Origin: an uncultured Tenacibaculum sp.
GTDB lineage: Bacteria; Bacteroidota; Bacteroidia; Flavobacteriales; Flavobacteriaceae
Assembly: GCF_947495995.1 (NCBI RefSeq)
Contig: NZ_CANMAX010000001.1
Coordinates: 620,001 to 684,000 of the forward strand
Direction of reading: 5' to 3'
DNA: 64,000 bases
The notes beneath the pieces are model-generated. The model did no database searches and was not told the DNA's origin. It worked only from the letters and a program-made list of their open reading frames with translations. The position numbers and the translations under genes are program-made. This document shows, one piece after another, positions 9,962 to 19,406 of this stretch. The stretch's first letter is position 1; each line of letters opens with the position of its first letter.

Positions 9962-11323
9962 TTAGTTTTTAGCTATAATTTCTTCCTGTTTTTTCTCGAT
10001 GCTATCAATTGCTTTAGTTTCATTGATTTCTTCTAAATCAGGAAGAGGAATATTATTTAGTTGTTCTCTTAGTGGAGTAATAAATTCGAAATATTGTGGT
10101 TTTAAACTATCTACCATTGGTTTTGCAGTTGGTAGTTTTTGTCTGAACGGATCGACTTGTCTTCCATTTTTCCAAAAACGGTAGCATACATGAGGGCCAC
10201 TTGTATTTCCTGTCATACCTACCCAACCAATAACATCACCTTGTTTTACATAATCTCCCACACGTACTTTACGTCTTTTCATATGTAAATATTGTGTAGA
10301 ATATGTACTGTTATGTTTTACTTTAACATAGTTACCATTTCCACCTCTTCTGGCAGATTCTACAACCGTACCACTAGCTGTAGTCATAATTGGTGTTCCG
10401 TAAGCCGCAGCAAAATCGGTTCCTCTGTGAGGTCTAACTTTATTTCCATATAAAGCTATTCGTCTTCTTAAATTATATCTTGACGAAATTCTATATTGGA
10501 ATTTAATTGGTGATTTTAAAAACTGTCTTCTTAACAAACCAGCTTCTTCATCATAATAATCAACATCGCCTTTGATTGAATCAGCTATGTATCGATACGC
10601 ATATAAATCATTTCCTTTATGATTGAAAACAGCAGCTTTTATTTTCCCATATCCGACAGGAACAGTATCGTTGATAAACTTTTGTTCGAAAACTAATTTA
10701 AATGTATCGTCTTTTTGAAGTCTATAAAAATCAACTGTCCAAGAATAAATATCTGCTACTTCGTTTGCTAGAACTGCACTATAACCTAAAGTATCTAATG
10801 CTTGAGAAAAGTTATCTATAATTTTCCCTGAAACTTCTCTTTCAACTATTCTAATTGGTTCTCTATAGGTATAAGCTTCTATGATTGAATCTTGAAAATT
10901 AACAATGGTAGATTCAATTTTGTTATGCTTATAAATAAAAACTTGAGCTGTTTGTGTAGTATCTTTTGAAGCTAAGATTGTGTATGGTTTTCCTGCCCTT
11001 ACTTTTCTAACATCGAAAGTATCTTTTATTTTAGTAGAAATTGCATTAATCTTTGGATAAAAAACATGATGACGATCTAGAATAATTCCAAAACTTTCTC
11101 CGCTTTTTATGGTATCATTAATTACAGTGTAATTGTCGATATTAAAACCATATTCTATAACTGGTTCTGGTTCTTTAACCTCTATTACTTCTTCAGGAAT
11201 TTCAATCTTTTTATCCTGTTTACAGGAAATTGATATAAAAATGATGTATAAGAAAATATAAGAATAGTAATTCGACCTCACCGATTTATTTGTTTTTGCA
11301 CCTCTAAAGAGACAAATGTACAA
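9962..11323 (-). CDS. M23-family (LytM-type) peptidase lipoprotein
   Basis: A 453-residue envelope protein. The N-terminal hydrophobic segment ends with lipobox SISC. The catalytic M23 domain (about 295-395) has all zinc ligands: HRGTDFA (His and Asp), YLHM and GPHVCYRF. Such enzymes cleave peptidoglycan cross-links. The annotated ATG gives an unusual 34-residue pre-lipobox region. A GTG at 11281 would give the more normal start (M)[13 protein letters not shown], and a TAnnTTTG-like box (TACATTTG) overlaps the ATG start, so the shorter form may be the real one. Likely co-transcribed with pgi. Confidence 0.88.
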   Translation of the reverse strand: MYICLFRGAKTNKSVRSNYYSYIFLYIIFISISCKQDKKIEIPEEVIEVKEPEPVIEYGFNIDNYTVINDTIKSGESFGIILDRHHVFYPKINAISTKIKDTFDVRKVRAGKPYTILASKDTTQTAQVFIYKHNKIESTIVNFQDSIIEAYTYREPIRIVEREVSGKIIDNFSQALDTLGYSAVLANEVADIYSWTVDFYRLQKDDTFKLVFEQKFINDTVPVGYGKIKAAVFNHKGNDLYAYRYIADSIKGDVDYYDEEAGLLRRQFLKSPIKFQYRISSRYNLRRRIALYGNKVRPHRGTDFAAAYGTPIMTTASGTVVESARRGGNGNYVKVKHNSTYSTQYLHMKRRKVRVGDYVKQGDVIGWVGMTGNTSGPHVCYRFWKNGRQVDPFRQKLPTAKPMVDSLKPQYFEFITPLREQLNNIPLPDLEEINETKAIDSIEKKQEEIIAKN

Positions 11324-11375
11324 ATAAAAGCTTTTCCAGTAGTCACTTTAACACAATGTAAACAACTAAAACGAT

Positions 11376-12155
11376 TTAGTCGTAAACAACCTCAAATGGG
11401 TTGGCTAAACCTTTATAAGCCTCTAATTCTGCTCTTAAAGATCCTACCGCCAAAGATGCTTTCATCTTAATCGGTATTTTGTTATCGTCTGCAGTAATCC
11501 ATATCGTTACACTTTCTTTTGCTTTAAATACTCTACCGGCTTGTACTAATGGTCTAAACTTCTGTGTTTTGATTTTACCAAATCTAGTTTTTAATGTTTC
11601 ATAACCCAAACAATGTAATTTAAAAGGGTATGATTTTTCATCAAAAAACATAGAGACATTGATATCGTCTCCTTTTTTCATTTTTTTTGTATCGAATTGT
11701 CTAAGAAAATAAAATGTAGAAATTAAATCTTGTGGTCCTTTTACAGAATATACACTGTCTTTCTTCTTAAGAAAATCTTGAACTCTTGCTGTGTTTTTAT
11801 CACGATCAAAAGTTATCTGTTTGTCCTTTTTATATCCACCTTCATTAATCTTTCTTTTGAATAAATAGGGTTCTACTTGTGGAACCGTGAAATAACTTTC
11901 GTATTTATCTTCTACCTTAAAAAACCAACCTACAACAGCAGCTGTTCTTCCTTCACCAACAGCATGTAGCGCTGGTTGTCCTTTATATTCTGTTTCTTGT
12001 AACGATAATGTAGCTGTTCCTGCTTTTAAAAAACCACTATAGCTCATTCTGTACTGTAACCATTCTCCTCCTTTAAATGCAGATGGTATTTCTTCTTGGG
12101 AAAAACTAGTTAACGCAATGGCAATAAAAAACAAAAATAATATTGGCTTTCTCAT
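11376..12155 (-). CDS. DUF3108-family periplasmic protein
   Basis: A longer frame starts at 12185, but the ATG at 12155 directly begins a good signal peptide (MRKPILFLFFIAIALTSFSQ), giving 259 residues. The body shows the DUF3108 pattern: EWLQYRMSYSGFLKAGTATL near the N-terminus and the C-terminal strand run ending in the KASLAVGSLRAEL segment. The family's biochemical role is unknown; members are exported and beta-rich. It may share a transcript with the M23 peptidase gene about 50 bp downstream. Confidence 0.85.
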   Translation of the reverse strand: MRKPILFLFFIAIALTSFSQEEIPSAFKGGEWLQYRMSYSGFLKAGTATLSLQETEYKGQPALHAVGEGRTAAVVGWFFKVEDKYESYFTVPQVEPYLFKRKINEGGYKKDKQITFDRDKNTARVQDFLKKKDSVYSVKGPQDLISTFYFLRQFDTKKMKKGDDINVSMFFDEKSYPFKLHCLGYETLKTRFGKIKTQKFRPLVQAGRVFKAKESVTIWITADDNKIPIKMKASLAVGSLRAELEAYKGLANPFEVVYD

Positions 12156-12221
12156 ACTTTCAAACTTATAAAAAAAGAATGACAATTATTGTTCCAAAAA
12201 GTTGAATTAGCAATTTTATAA

Positions 12222-14786
12222 CTAAAACTGAACTCTAAAAACAACATTTGGTGTAAAACCTAAAGAAAATGTATCTACAGTATTTATTATACTACGAGAA
12301 GAGTTTAGAGGATCTGCTGCTTCCTCATAAGTTCGCCTCAAAATATTCTTTCTATTATAAATATTAATAAACGAGAGTCCTATTTTTGATTTTACTTTCC
12401 TGCTTTTACTCCAATAAAAATCATAGGTTGCAGATGCATCTAAACGATGAAAATTTGGTAACTGTCTTTGATTTCTATTTTCAAATTTTTGCGACAACTG
12501 CTCTTGCTCAACATCAAATCCACCGTCTATAACATCACTAAACGGTAAACCTGTTCTGAAAGTCCATCCTAATGAAAAATCGAAATTACCAAACTTTAAT
12601 TGTTGTGCTACATACAATGCATTTGAAATATTAAAATTCCCTTTAAAAGATTTTCCATCATTAAACCCAGTGAAATCCATTGTATTTTCACCAAATGTAT
12701 AACTTACCCAAGAACTAATATTTGAAGTCCATTTTTTCTTCAGTAGTATATCTATTCCTAAAACAGCTGCTTTCCCATTAAAAATAGTTTCGGAAGAACT
12801 ACTGTCAAGACCAGTAGATAAGGAAGTTAACCCTTCTATATTTTTATAATAGGCTTCAGTATCTATTAACCAACCTCCTTTATCGAATAAAAATCCAAAA
12901 GTTACTTGTTGACTTTTTAAAATAGGAACATCTTTACCATTAGAAATTGCCCACAATTCATTTTCTAAACCAAAATCTGAAGTAAAAAACTCTATAATTT
13001 TACTCGTGTATTGTTGTTTGATTTCTGCTGATGTATTCAACCAAAAAGAAGGAAGTACTTGAACTCTACCATATATCCTAGGTTCTAAAAAAGTCTTTTT
13101 TAATAAAGGCATGTAACTTGTACGTAAGCCAACATTAAAATTATATTTTTTGGATTTACTTAATACATATTCAGCTAATATTGTTTGTTGATTATTGGCT
13201 TTTTTATCACTTTCGTTTGCTCTTTTAGACAAATCTAAATTCTCTTGATCTAAACTAAAGGAAATATCACTGTGTGTAAACTGATATCCAAAATTCAACT
13301 CACTTATATCATTTAGCTTCTGATTAAGAATAGAACTAAACGTAACTTCCTTTACTTCATTATTTTTGATAGTATAATCATTGATTGTTCCGTCTCTTTT
13401 TTTATTTCCGTTGTAAAAAAGCTTGTAATTTGTATAATTTATACTTGTTTCTTGAGATAGGTTTTCACTCCAACCTCTATTCCAAGTTATTCCATAACCC
13501 TCATTTTGAATATCAATAAAATCGTATCGAGATTGATTATCAACTTCATTATTCAATTCATACTCCAAATCATTTTTTATTCTAATTTGTTGAAATGATA
13601 TTTTATTCTTGTCGTTGGGTTGATAAATTACTTTTGTATTAAAATCAATGAAACTAAAATTATTTTCATCTTCTATAAAAGGTTGTTCTTCAGCTTGCGT
13701 TTCTCCATCAGCAATAGCTGTATTTTGAAATACTTTTTGAGAAAGTTTATCAAATGTTGGTGTATCTAACAAATCAGAGATTGAGCGTCTAAACGAAAAT
13801 TGTACACCTAATTTTTCTCCTAGAGGAATTGTTGCATTTATATCTGCATTGGTAAAATTAAAACCCGCTCCAATACTCATTTTTTTTGGAACCTCTTTCA
13901 TGGTTTCAATATCTATAACTCCAGCAATATGATTTCCATATTTTGCATTTGATGCATTTTTATATACTGTAACATTATCTACTACATAAGGGTTAAATGC
14001 AGATATTGAACCAAAAAAATGAGAGGTATTGTATAATTTAATTCCATCAAATAAAATTAAATTCTGGTCTGGTGTACCTCCCCGAATATGAATTCCTGAA
14101 GCGCTTTCAATAGGACTCTGAATTCCTGGTAATTGTTGAGTACTTAATAATACATCTGCCTCAGTCAAACCAGGTAAAACTCCTTGTTTTCTAGGAATTA
14201 GCGTAATAGCTCCATCACTTTTTTTAGTAATCCCTGTAGTTAAATAGCTGGAAATTATAATTTCATTTAGAGTTTGAGACGATTCTTTTAAGTATACATT
14301 TATACTATTCTCTTTTTTCAGTTCAGCTACAGTTTTTTGTATGTTTTCGTAACCAACAAACGAAAAAGTAACCGTATCTTTTTCATGTAAACCTTTTAAC
14401 TCAAAATAACCTTTTTCATCTGTTCCTACACCTTTCTTTTTCGTGAAAACTGCAGCATCTAATAATGGAGTTTGTGTATTTTCATCGAGAATATAACCCG
14501 AGATTTTGATGTTATCTGTATTAGCTACTATTGTATAGTAACGATCATTAATTTTTTTGATTTTCAATCCTGTTTTCGTCTCTATTTGCTGAATTAAAAC
14601 AGCTAATAAATCATCGCCACTATCAACCTTTATTGATTTGTTTTTGATAATATCTTCAGAAAAAGAAAACTTGATATTATACGTTTTTTCAATTGAGTTT
14701 AGAATATCTAATAACGGTACTTCTTTTTGAGCAAAAACAAGTACAGAAAATAAGAAGGATATTAGGAATAACCGAACTTTTATCAT
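12222..14786 (-). CDS. TonB-dependent receptor with STN signalling domain
   Basis: An 854-residue outer-membrane receptor. Signal peptide 1-19 (LVFAQ). Then a short secretin/TonB N-terminal (STN) domain (about 22-72), a CarboxypepD_reg-like domain (about 93-170), a plug with HIRGGTPDQNLILFDG (about 230) and a barrel ending VVFRVQF. The STN domain plus the FecR-like and sigma genes immediately upstream (2-bp and 4-bp gaps) make this a FecA/FecR/FecI-type cell-surface signalling system. Ligand binding outside would activate the sigma factor and the receptor's own transcription. The ligand is unknown; no siderophore genes are nearby. Confidence 0.9.
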   Translation of the reverse strand: MIKVRLFLISFLFSVLVFAQKEVPLLDILNSIEKTYNIKFSFSEDIIKNKSIKVDSGDDLLAVLIQQIETKTGLKIKKINDRYYTIVANTDNIKISGYILDENTQTPLLDAAVFTKKKGVGTDEKGYFELKGLHEKDTVTFSFVGYENIQKTVAELKKENSINVYLKESSQTLNEIIISSYLTTGITKKSDGAITLIPRKQGVLPGLTEADVLLSTQQLPGIQSPIESASGIHIRGGTPDQNLILFDGIKLYNTSHFFGSISAFNPYVVDNVTVYKNASNAKYGNHIAGVIDIETMKEVPKKMSIGAGFNFTNADINATIPLGEKLGVQFSFRRSISDLLDTPTFDKLSQKVFQNTAIADGETQAEEQPFIEDENNFSFIDFNTKVIYQPNDKNKISFQQIRIKNDLEYELNNEVDNQSRYDFIDIQNEGYGITWNRGWSENLSQETSINYTNYKLFYNGNKKRDGTINDYTIKNNEVKEVTFSSILNQKLNDISELNFGYQFTHSDISFSLDQENLDLSKRANESDKKANNQQTILAEYVLSKSKKYNFNVGLRTSYMPLLKKTFLEPRIYGRVQVLPSFWLNTSAEIKQQYTSKIIEFFTSDFGLENELWAISNGKDVPILKSQQVTFGFLFDKGGWLIDTEAYYKNIEGLTSLSTGLDSSSSETIFNGKAAVLGIDILLKKKWTSNISSWVSYTFGENTMDFTGFNDGKSFKGNFNISNALYVAQQLKFGNFDFSLGWTFRTGLPFSDVIDGGFDVEQEQLSQKFENRNQRQLPNFHRLDASATYDFYWSKSRKVKSKIGLSFINIYNRKNILRRTYEEAADPLNSSRSIINTVDTFSLGFTPNVVFRVQF

Positions 14787-14788
14787 TT

Positions 14789-15712
14789 TTACTCTTTAGA
14801 TCGAAGTGTCACCTTATTACCTTCTTCTAGATCGTAGTTTAGGTTCATAGAAGTGGTAATTGTTTTTAATGCTATATCTATATCGTTTGTAGGAAAACTA
14901 CCAGAAAAACGCTTTTCTAAATCAACATTATCGGTAATTATTGTAGCTCCGTAAGTTTTAATTAAGCTTTCTACTACAAATCGTAACGGAGTGTTTTTAA
15001 AGCTATTTTCAAAATCTTTCCAAGTAGGTTTGGTTTCAGAAAAATTCCAGTTTTCAAACTCTGAGTTTCCTATTTGACGAACAGCATCTCCTTGAGTTAA
15101 AATAAATTCTTTATTGTTTCTTGCGACACTCACTTTCCCTTCAAAACAATGAACTTCTAAGAAGTTTTTATGCTGATTCACATTAAATTGAGTTCCTAAA
15201 ACAGCAACTGTTCCCTCTGGTGTAATTACTTCGAACTTACTTCCTTTTTGTACTTTAAAGTAAGCTTCTCCTTTAAGATTTAATTTCCTATTCTTTTCCC
15301 ATTCTTTCTTATTGAACTCTAAATATGAATCTGAATTTAAAACTACTTCAGAATTATCTGGTAATACTACTGCTAATTGCTCTCCAAAACCTGTTGAGTA
15401 GGTTTGATTGGTATTTAAAAACTGAAATAACCCAAATAAAAACAATAAAGAAGCCGCAACACCACTAACAACGTAAAAAGGATTTAACTTTCTAACTGGT
15501 GTATTTTCTTTTGTATTTGATTTTGTTTTCTCCATGAAAGCATCAAATGACTTATCGTTATCAACATGAGGAGTTGAAAACTCTGAAGAAGCATCTAATA
15601 TTTTCTTATATGTAGAAAACTCTTTCGAATTTTCTAGTGATGAAAGTTCATCAGAGGAAATTTTCCCTTCGATAAACTTGTTTAATAATATTTCAAACTC
15701 TTGATTTTCCAT
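14789..15712 (-). CDS. FecR-family anti-sigma factor
   Basis: A 307-residue single-pass inner-membrane protein. Cytoplasmic N-terminus (1-78), one transmembrane helix (about 80-99), a periplasmic FecR beta-domain (about 107-205, with LNSDSYLEFNKKEW and GEAYFKVQ) and a C-terminal DUF4974-like domain (about 235-303) that should contact the receptor's STN domain. It relays the signal from the downstream receptor to the upstream ECF sigma factor. Gene order sigma-FecR-receptor with tiny gaps indicates one operon. Confidence 0.93.
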   Translation of the reverse strand: MENQEFEILLNKFIEGKISSDELSSLENSKEFSTYKKILDASSEFSTPHVDNDKSFDAFMEKTKSNTKENTPVRKLNPFYVVSGVAASLLFLFGLFQFLNTNQTYSTGFGEQLAVVLPDNSEVVLNSDSYLEFNKKEWEKNRKLNLKGEAYFKVQKGSKFEVITPEGTVAVLGTQFNVNQHKNFLEVHCFEGKVSVARNNKEFILTQGDAVRQIGNSEFENWNFSETKPTWKDFENSFKNTPLRFVVESLIKTYGATIITDNVDLEKRFSGSFPTNDIDIALKTITTSMNLNYDLEEGNKVTLRSKE

Positions 15713-15716
15713 CTGC

Positions 15717-16235
15717 CTAAATACCTTCTATTTGATTTCTTAATTGCTTTAAAGCTTTGCTCATTCTCTTCTCAACTGTCTTAACTGAAATATTAAGCAG
15801 GTCGGCTATCTCTCTGTATTTCTTTTTATCAATTCTGTTTAAAAGAAATACTTCTCTCTCTTTGTCTGGCAAATCTGCTATTGCAGATTCTAACTTTTTT
15901 AAAAACTCTTGCTCTTCCAATAAAAACTCTGGATTTTCATTGGTTTGCTGATTAATATTCTTGTTCAATTTTTGATGCTCTAAAACTACTTTTTTGTGCT
16001 TCACCGTGTTTAAAAAGGCATTAGAAGCCATTGTAAACAATAATGATTTTACAGATTGTAATATTATTGTTGAGCATTTTTTCCATACTGTCATAAAACA
16101 GTCTTGGATAATATCTTCAGCAACATCAATATCTCCACATTTATAGTATACAAAGTTTCGTAATGCTGTTGCATTACTTTTATATACTTCTTCGAACACC
16201 TTCGAATCACATAATGATTTATCTCCTACTTTCAT
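15717..16235 (-). CDS. ECF-type RNA polymerase sigma factor (FecI-like)
   Basis: Starting at the ATG at 16235 gives a 172-residue protein with sigma region 2 (FEEVYKSN through AEDIIQDCFMTVWKK) and sigma region 4 (ELPDKEREVFLLNR-type segment, KYREIADLLNISVKTVEKRM). Upstream in-frame starts exist (ATG 16283, TTG 16295), but the family normally begins a few residues before region 2. First gene of the sigma / anti-sigma / STN-receptor operon, so it should direct polymerase to the operon's target promoters when released from FecR. Confidence 0.9.
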   Translation of the reverse strand: MKVGDKSLCDSKVFEEVYKSNATALRNFVYYKCGDIDVAEDIIQDCFMTVWKKCSTIILQSVKSLLFTMASNAFLNTVKHKKVVLEHQKLNKNINQQTNENPEFLLEEQEFLKKLESAIADLPDKEREVFLLNRIDKKKYREIADLLNISVKTVEKRMSKALKQLRNQIEGI

Positions 16236-16294
16236 TAATGCAAAAATAACTCCTTTTAAGTCAACAAGTAATATCTTTTTCATCTTCTTTATCA

Positions 16295-16330
16295 AAAAGC
16301 AGAGTTATTAAAATTGAATACTCTGCTTTT
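16295..16330 (-). terminator. Intrinsic terminator after the repeat lipoprotein
   Basis: Inverted repeat AAAAGCAGAGT / ACTCTGCTTTT with a 14-base loop, followed by a T-run on the minus strand. It lies between the repeat lipoprotein stop (16385) and the sigma gene. Confidence 0.75.
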
Positions 16331-16384
16331 ATCAAAAGAATCAACTTACATATAATTAATTTTTTAAAATACTAAGCGCGGCTT

Positions 16385-17440
16385 TTAATTATCGCCTTGG
16401 CCATTATCATTATCATTGTCATTGTCTCCTTCTCCTTGACCATTGTCATTGTCTCCTTCTCCTTGACCATCGCCATTATCTCCTTCTCCTTGACCATCAC
16501 CATTGTCTCCATTTCCTTGATCATCGCCATTGTCTCCATTTCCTTGACCATCGCCATTATCTCCATTTCCTTGACCATCGCCATTGTCTCCGTTTCCTTG
16601 ACCATCGCCATTATCTCCGTTTCCTTGACCATCGTCATTGTCTCCATTTCCCTGACCATCGCCATTGTCTCCATTTCCTTGACCATCGCCATTATCTCCA
16701 TTTCCTTGACCATCGCCATTATCTCCATTTCCTTGACCATCGCCATTGTCTCCATCACCAGAAGCAAGTTTTACTAACTTTATATCATCGATTGCTGCAG
16801 AAGCTCCGACAATTCTTATGATAACACTATACTCACCTGCATCTATAGATGTTGGTATTACTTCAGAAAAATCTACCCACCCATCTTGATTAACTTCTGC
16901 TGAAAATTTCACTAAAACGTCTACAAAATCCGGATCGTTACTAAAGTCATTATTAGAGTTTGCATGCTCAATAATAACATCTAAAATATAACTGTTGTTT
17001 TCCCACTCAGTAAAATCACCTGGCATGTAGTACTTGAAAGATAATTTACCTTCTCCTTGATTTAAACCTTCTTCAAGAAAGAAATCAGTTTTTACGACTG
17101 CTTCAAAGAAACCTCCACAAGACCCCATATCTAGTCCCATAAAATTTGTGTCATTTCCTTTAAAGTCATATCCTTTCCATTCAGTAAAATCTTCAGATTT
17201 ACCTCTAAAAAGAGTTCCGCATGTATTTTGCGCTTGACCTCTATCCATTACAGGTTCATTTGCAGGAAAGTCCCCAATTGCATGAGTTATAAAATTCTCA
17301 TTACCATCTTCAAAATCTAATGCAAAAATCAGTTGTTCTTCGTTTGATTGTTCGCCTTCTATAGGTGTTAATTCTGAATCAATACAACTAACAAACATAG
17401 CTAAGCTAATTCCTAAAAAAAGTGTACGAAATTGTTTCAT
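16385..17440 (-). CDS. Lipoprotein with C-terminal Gly/Asn/Asp/Gln repeat
   Basis: The ATG at 17440 gives a proper lipoprotein signal (MKQFRTLFLGISLAMFVSC, Cys19); a TTG at 17482 is less likely. Residues about 35-225 form a beta-rich domain with several Cys and the ending IRIVGASAAIDDIKLV, resembling a jelly-roll or carbohydrate-binding fold but not assigned. The C-terminus is about 120 residues of 9-residue repeats NGDGQGNGD, drifting to QGEGD and DNDNDN near the end. Such a chain is flexible, highly acidic and could bind Ca2+. It is monocistronic. The repeat makes the region prone to copy-number change. Confidence 0.8.
   Translation of the reverse strand: MKQFRTLFLGISLAMFVSCIDSELTPIEGEQSNEEQLIFALDFEDGNENFITHAIGDFPANEPVMDRGQAQNTCGTLFRGKSEDFTEWKGYDFKGNDTNFMGLDMGSCGGFFEAVVKTDFFLEEGLNQGEGKLSFKYYMPGDFTEWENNSYILDVIIEHANSNNDFSNDPDFVDVLVKFSAEVNQDGWVDFSEVIPTSIDAGEYSVIIRIVGASAAIDDIKLVKLASGDGDNGDGQGNGDNGDGQGNGDNGDGQGNGDNGDGQGNGDNDDGQGNGDNGDGQGNGDNGDGQGNGDNGDGQGNGDNGDDQGNGDNGDGQGEGDNGDGQGEGDNDNGQGEGDNDNDNDNGQGDN
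16395..16755 (-). repeat. Tandem 27-bp coding repeat
   Basis: About 12 full copies of a 27-bp unit (plus-strand form ccatcgccattatctccatt followed by tccttga) encode the 9-residue repeats of the lipoprotein C-terminus. Copies differ mainly at synonymous positions (att/gtc alternation, tca/tcg), so the array is not perfectly homogenised. The lower-coordinate end decays into 6-bp GAY-AAY units. Confidence 0.9.
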
Positions 17441-17735
17441 TCTAAATATTTTTTTTGTTGTTACATGTTTAATACAACTCACTCTTTTTTTACCCTATAA
17501 CTTTTGTTAAAATAAATTATCATTCGTCTCTAAGTAAACGCTTAACGTCATTACTAATACCGAAATTAACATGCAAAATTCTCCAAAATGTTCCATAATT
17601 GTTTCTAATATTTGTTCCCCTTATTAGTATTACAACACAACATTTAAAAACCCTACACTTATTTCACAATATATTTTGTTAGAGTAGTTAACTCTTTTTA
17701 TTTAAATTTATAAAGCAAACCTTCTATCACTGAAA

Positions 17736-18343
17736 ATGAAAAATTTATATTTCTTATTATTCACTACTATTTTATTAAGTTCTTGTAAAGTTTATAATGA
17801 CGGAAAAAAGAAAACATTAAAAACTAATATTCATACGAATAAAGAACTGGTTAATATTGTTAATGCTATAAAGGAAGACGCTAGCAAACATTTAAATGTT
17901 GAGGAAAAACTAACTGATGATGAAATTTTAAGTATTGAAAAGAAAATTGGAAAATCACTTCCTGAATCTTATAAATACTTTCTTAAAACTATTGGTGCTG
18001 GAGCAGAATTGATTTACTACCAACCTATAGATGATATTAGGAGATATAACTATTTAAACTCTTTCAGAAAACTAAGTCAAGAAATTGAATTAGTTAACGA
18101 AAAAATATTCCTATAAATTCACTACTTTGTTTAATGAGTGGAGATTCTAATGGCGGTGCTTGGGTTTGGTTAACATCAGAAAAAAAAGAAGACAACGAAT
18201 GGTCTTTAGCTTATTATAGCATACAAGACCAAAGATTGTATTTTAAAGTCGCTAATTTTACCGAATGGTTAAAGCTTTTATACCGTTCTAAAGGAGAAGT
18301 AATTAGAGAGCTCGATAAAGATTATATTCTAGGACTGGGGTAA
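17736..18343 (+). pseudogene. SMI1/KNR4-like lipoprotein gene split by a single-base frameshift
   Basis: The first part (17736-18116) encodes a lipoprotein signal (LLSSC) and the N-terminal half of a SMI1/KNR4-type domain (KKIGKSLPESYKYFLKTIGAG). It stops soon after VNEKIFL. The C-terminal half (KNIPINSLLCLMSGDSNGG, then AWVWLTS) is in the -1 frame, which opens at 18098 and runs to 18343. Joining the frames at the six-A run 18100-18105, where one added A restores the reading frame, gives a continuous protein. This is either a real frameshift mutation, a sequencing error in a homopolymer, or less likely programmed slippage. SMI1/KNR4 proteins often act as immunity proteins in toxin systems; no toxin is seen beside it. 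Confidence 0.75.
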
Positions 18344-18347
18344 TTAC

Positions 18348-19265
18348 TTAAAAAGTACCCCAATTTTCTAGCTCTTCTTTAGTCCATAAATATGGGAAGA
18401 AAACTCTTTTTTGATATTTTGGATGTAAATATTTCCTCCAACTACTACCACCCGTAGCTTCTAAATCAGTATCATTTCCGCCTAAATATTTACCCGCTGC
18501 ATTGTAATGTGCCATAACCCACTTTACATTTACTGTATAATCGTAGTGACGCATTGCTTTAACTAAGGTCTCATCTTTTTGAATATCTTCTGGAAGTTGT
18601 TGAAATTTCTTAGAAAGATTGATATCGTTATAATCTTCCATAAACTCCATAAATTCACCCATGTATTTCTTTTCAAACAACTTTAATAGTGTTGTTTTCT
18701 GACCTGTAGTGTAATTCTTCCCTGCTGCTTGCCAATATAAATGATCGTAAGCATTTTTAAATGAAGAATTACGATCTATAGTATCTCTAAATCGAATATC
18801 TATTAAGTTGATTAACTCTGTAGATGCAAATTCAATTTTTCTATACTGAGCACTTTGAAAACCACTTGCTGGAGTTAATGTGTTTCTAAATTTAAGATAT
18901 TGTTCTACATCCATTCCATCTCCCATAACATCAAACGAACTGCATAAAACATCGAAATACCTACTTATTCTCATTAAATGTTTTGAGAATTTATCTGCGG
19001 AAATTTCTACACTTTTCGCTACTTGATCAATTTCCCAAAGAATCATTTTAAACAAAAGCTCGTTTACCTGATGATACATAATAAATACCATTTCATCTGG
19101 TTGTGTAGTTCTAGGAATTTGTAATCCTAATAAAGCATCAGTTTGTATATAATCCCAATAAGTTATTGGTTTACTCCACAATAAACCCTCTAACATTGCT
19201 TCAACAGGAACTCCTAATTTATCGTACTTTTCTTCAATTGCTTTTAATAATTCTTCTCGACTCAT
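18348..19265 (-). CDS. Tryptophan 2,3-dioxygenase
   Basis: A 305-residue haem enzyme of normal TDO length. Characteristic segments are ITYWDYIQTDALLGLQ (about 34-49), the MYHQVNELLFKMILWE segment with a conserved His (about 63-78), and a C-terminal region with YTTGQ and the GTGGSSW-like motif (here TGGSSWRKYL). It oxidises L-tryptophan to N-formylkynurenine, the first step of the kynurenine pathway. It stands next to HPPD and HGD genes on the same strand, forming an aromatic amino acid catabolic block. Confidence 0.93.
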   Translation of the reverse strand: MSREELLKAIEEKYDKLGVPVEAMLEGLLWSKPITYWDYIQTDALLGLQIPRTTQPDEMVFIMYHQVNELLFKMILWEIDQVAKSVEISADKFSKHLMRISRYFDVLCSSFDVMGDGMDVEQYLKFRNTLTPASGFQSAQYRKIEFASTELINLIDIRFRDTIDRNSSFKNAYDHLYWQAAGKNYTTGQKTTLLKLFEKKYMGEFMEFMEDYNDINLSKKFQQLPEDIQKDETLVKAMRHYDYTVNVKWVMAHYNAAGKYLGGNDTDLEATGGSSWRKYLHPKYQKRVFFPYLWTKEELENWGTF

Positions 19266-19349
19266 TGGTTTGGTTTAGACTAAAGAATAAAAGAGCCAAG
19301 ATACAAGACTTTCGTCACTTTAATGGCTTCAGTTTATTTTTAACATTAA

Positions 19350-19387
19350 AAAAAGAACCAAGAAAAACTTTGTGTTTTCTTGGTTCA
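19350..19387 (-). terminator. Intrinsic terminator of the HPPD gene
   Basis: Inverted repeat GAACCAAGAAAA-n-TTTTCTTGGTTC, followed on the minus strand by a run of T. It lies 20-55 bp past the HPPD stop and separates it from the TDO gene. Confidence 0.85.
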
Positions 19388-19406
19388 GTTCCTCAATTCT
19401 ATATAT

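Noticed and set aside
16395..16755. 27-bp regular repeats that could be mistaken for a CRISPR array
   Set aside because: Repeats are directly adjacent with no spacers, and they are in frame as a 9-residue coding repeat of a lipoprotein.
16372..16777. Two extra open frames over the repeat (one on each strand)
   Set aside because: They are open only because the repeat has no stops in those frames; their products are monotonous Met/Val or Ile/Ser repeats without start signals.
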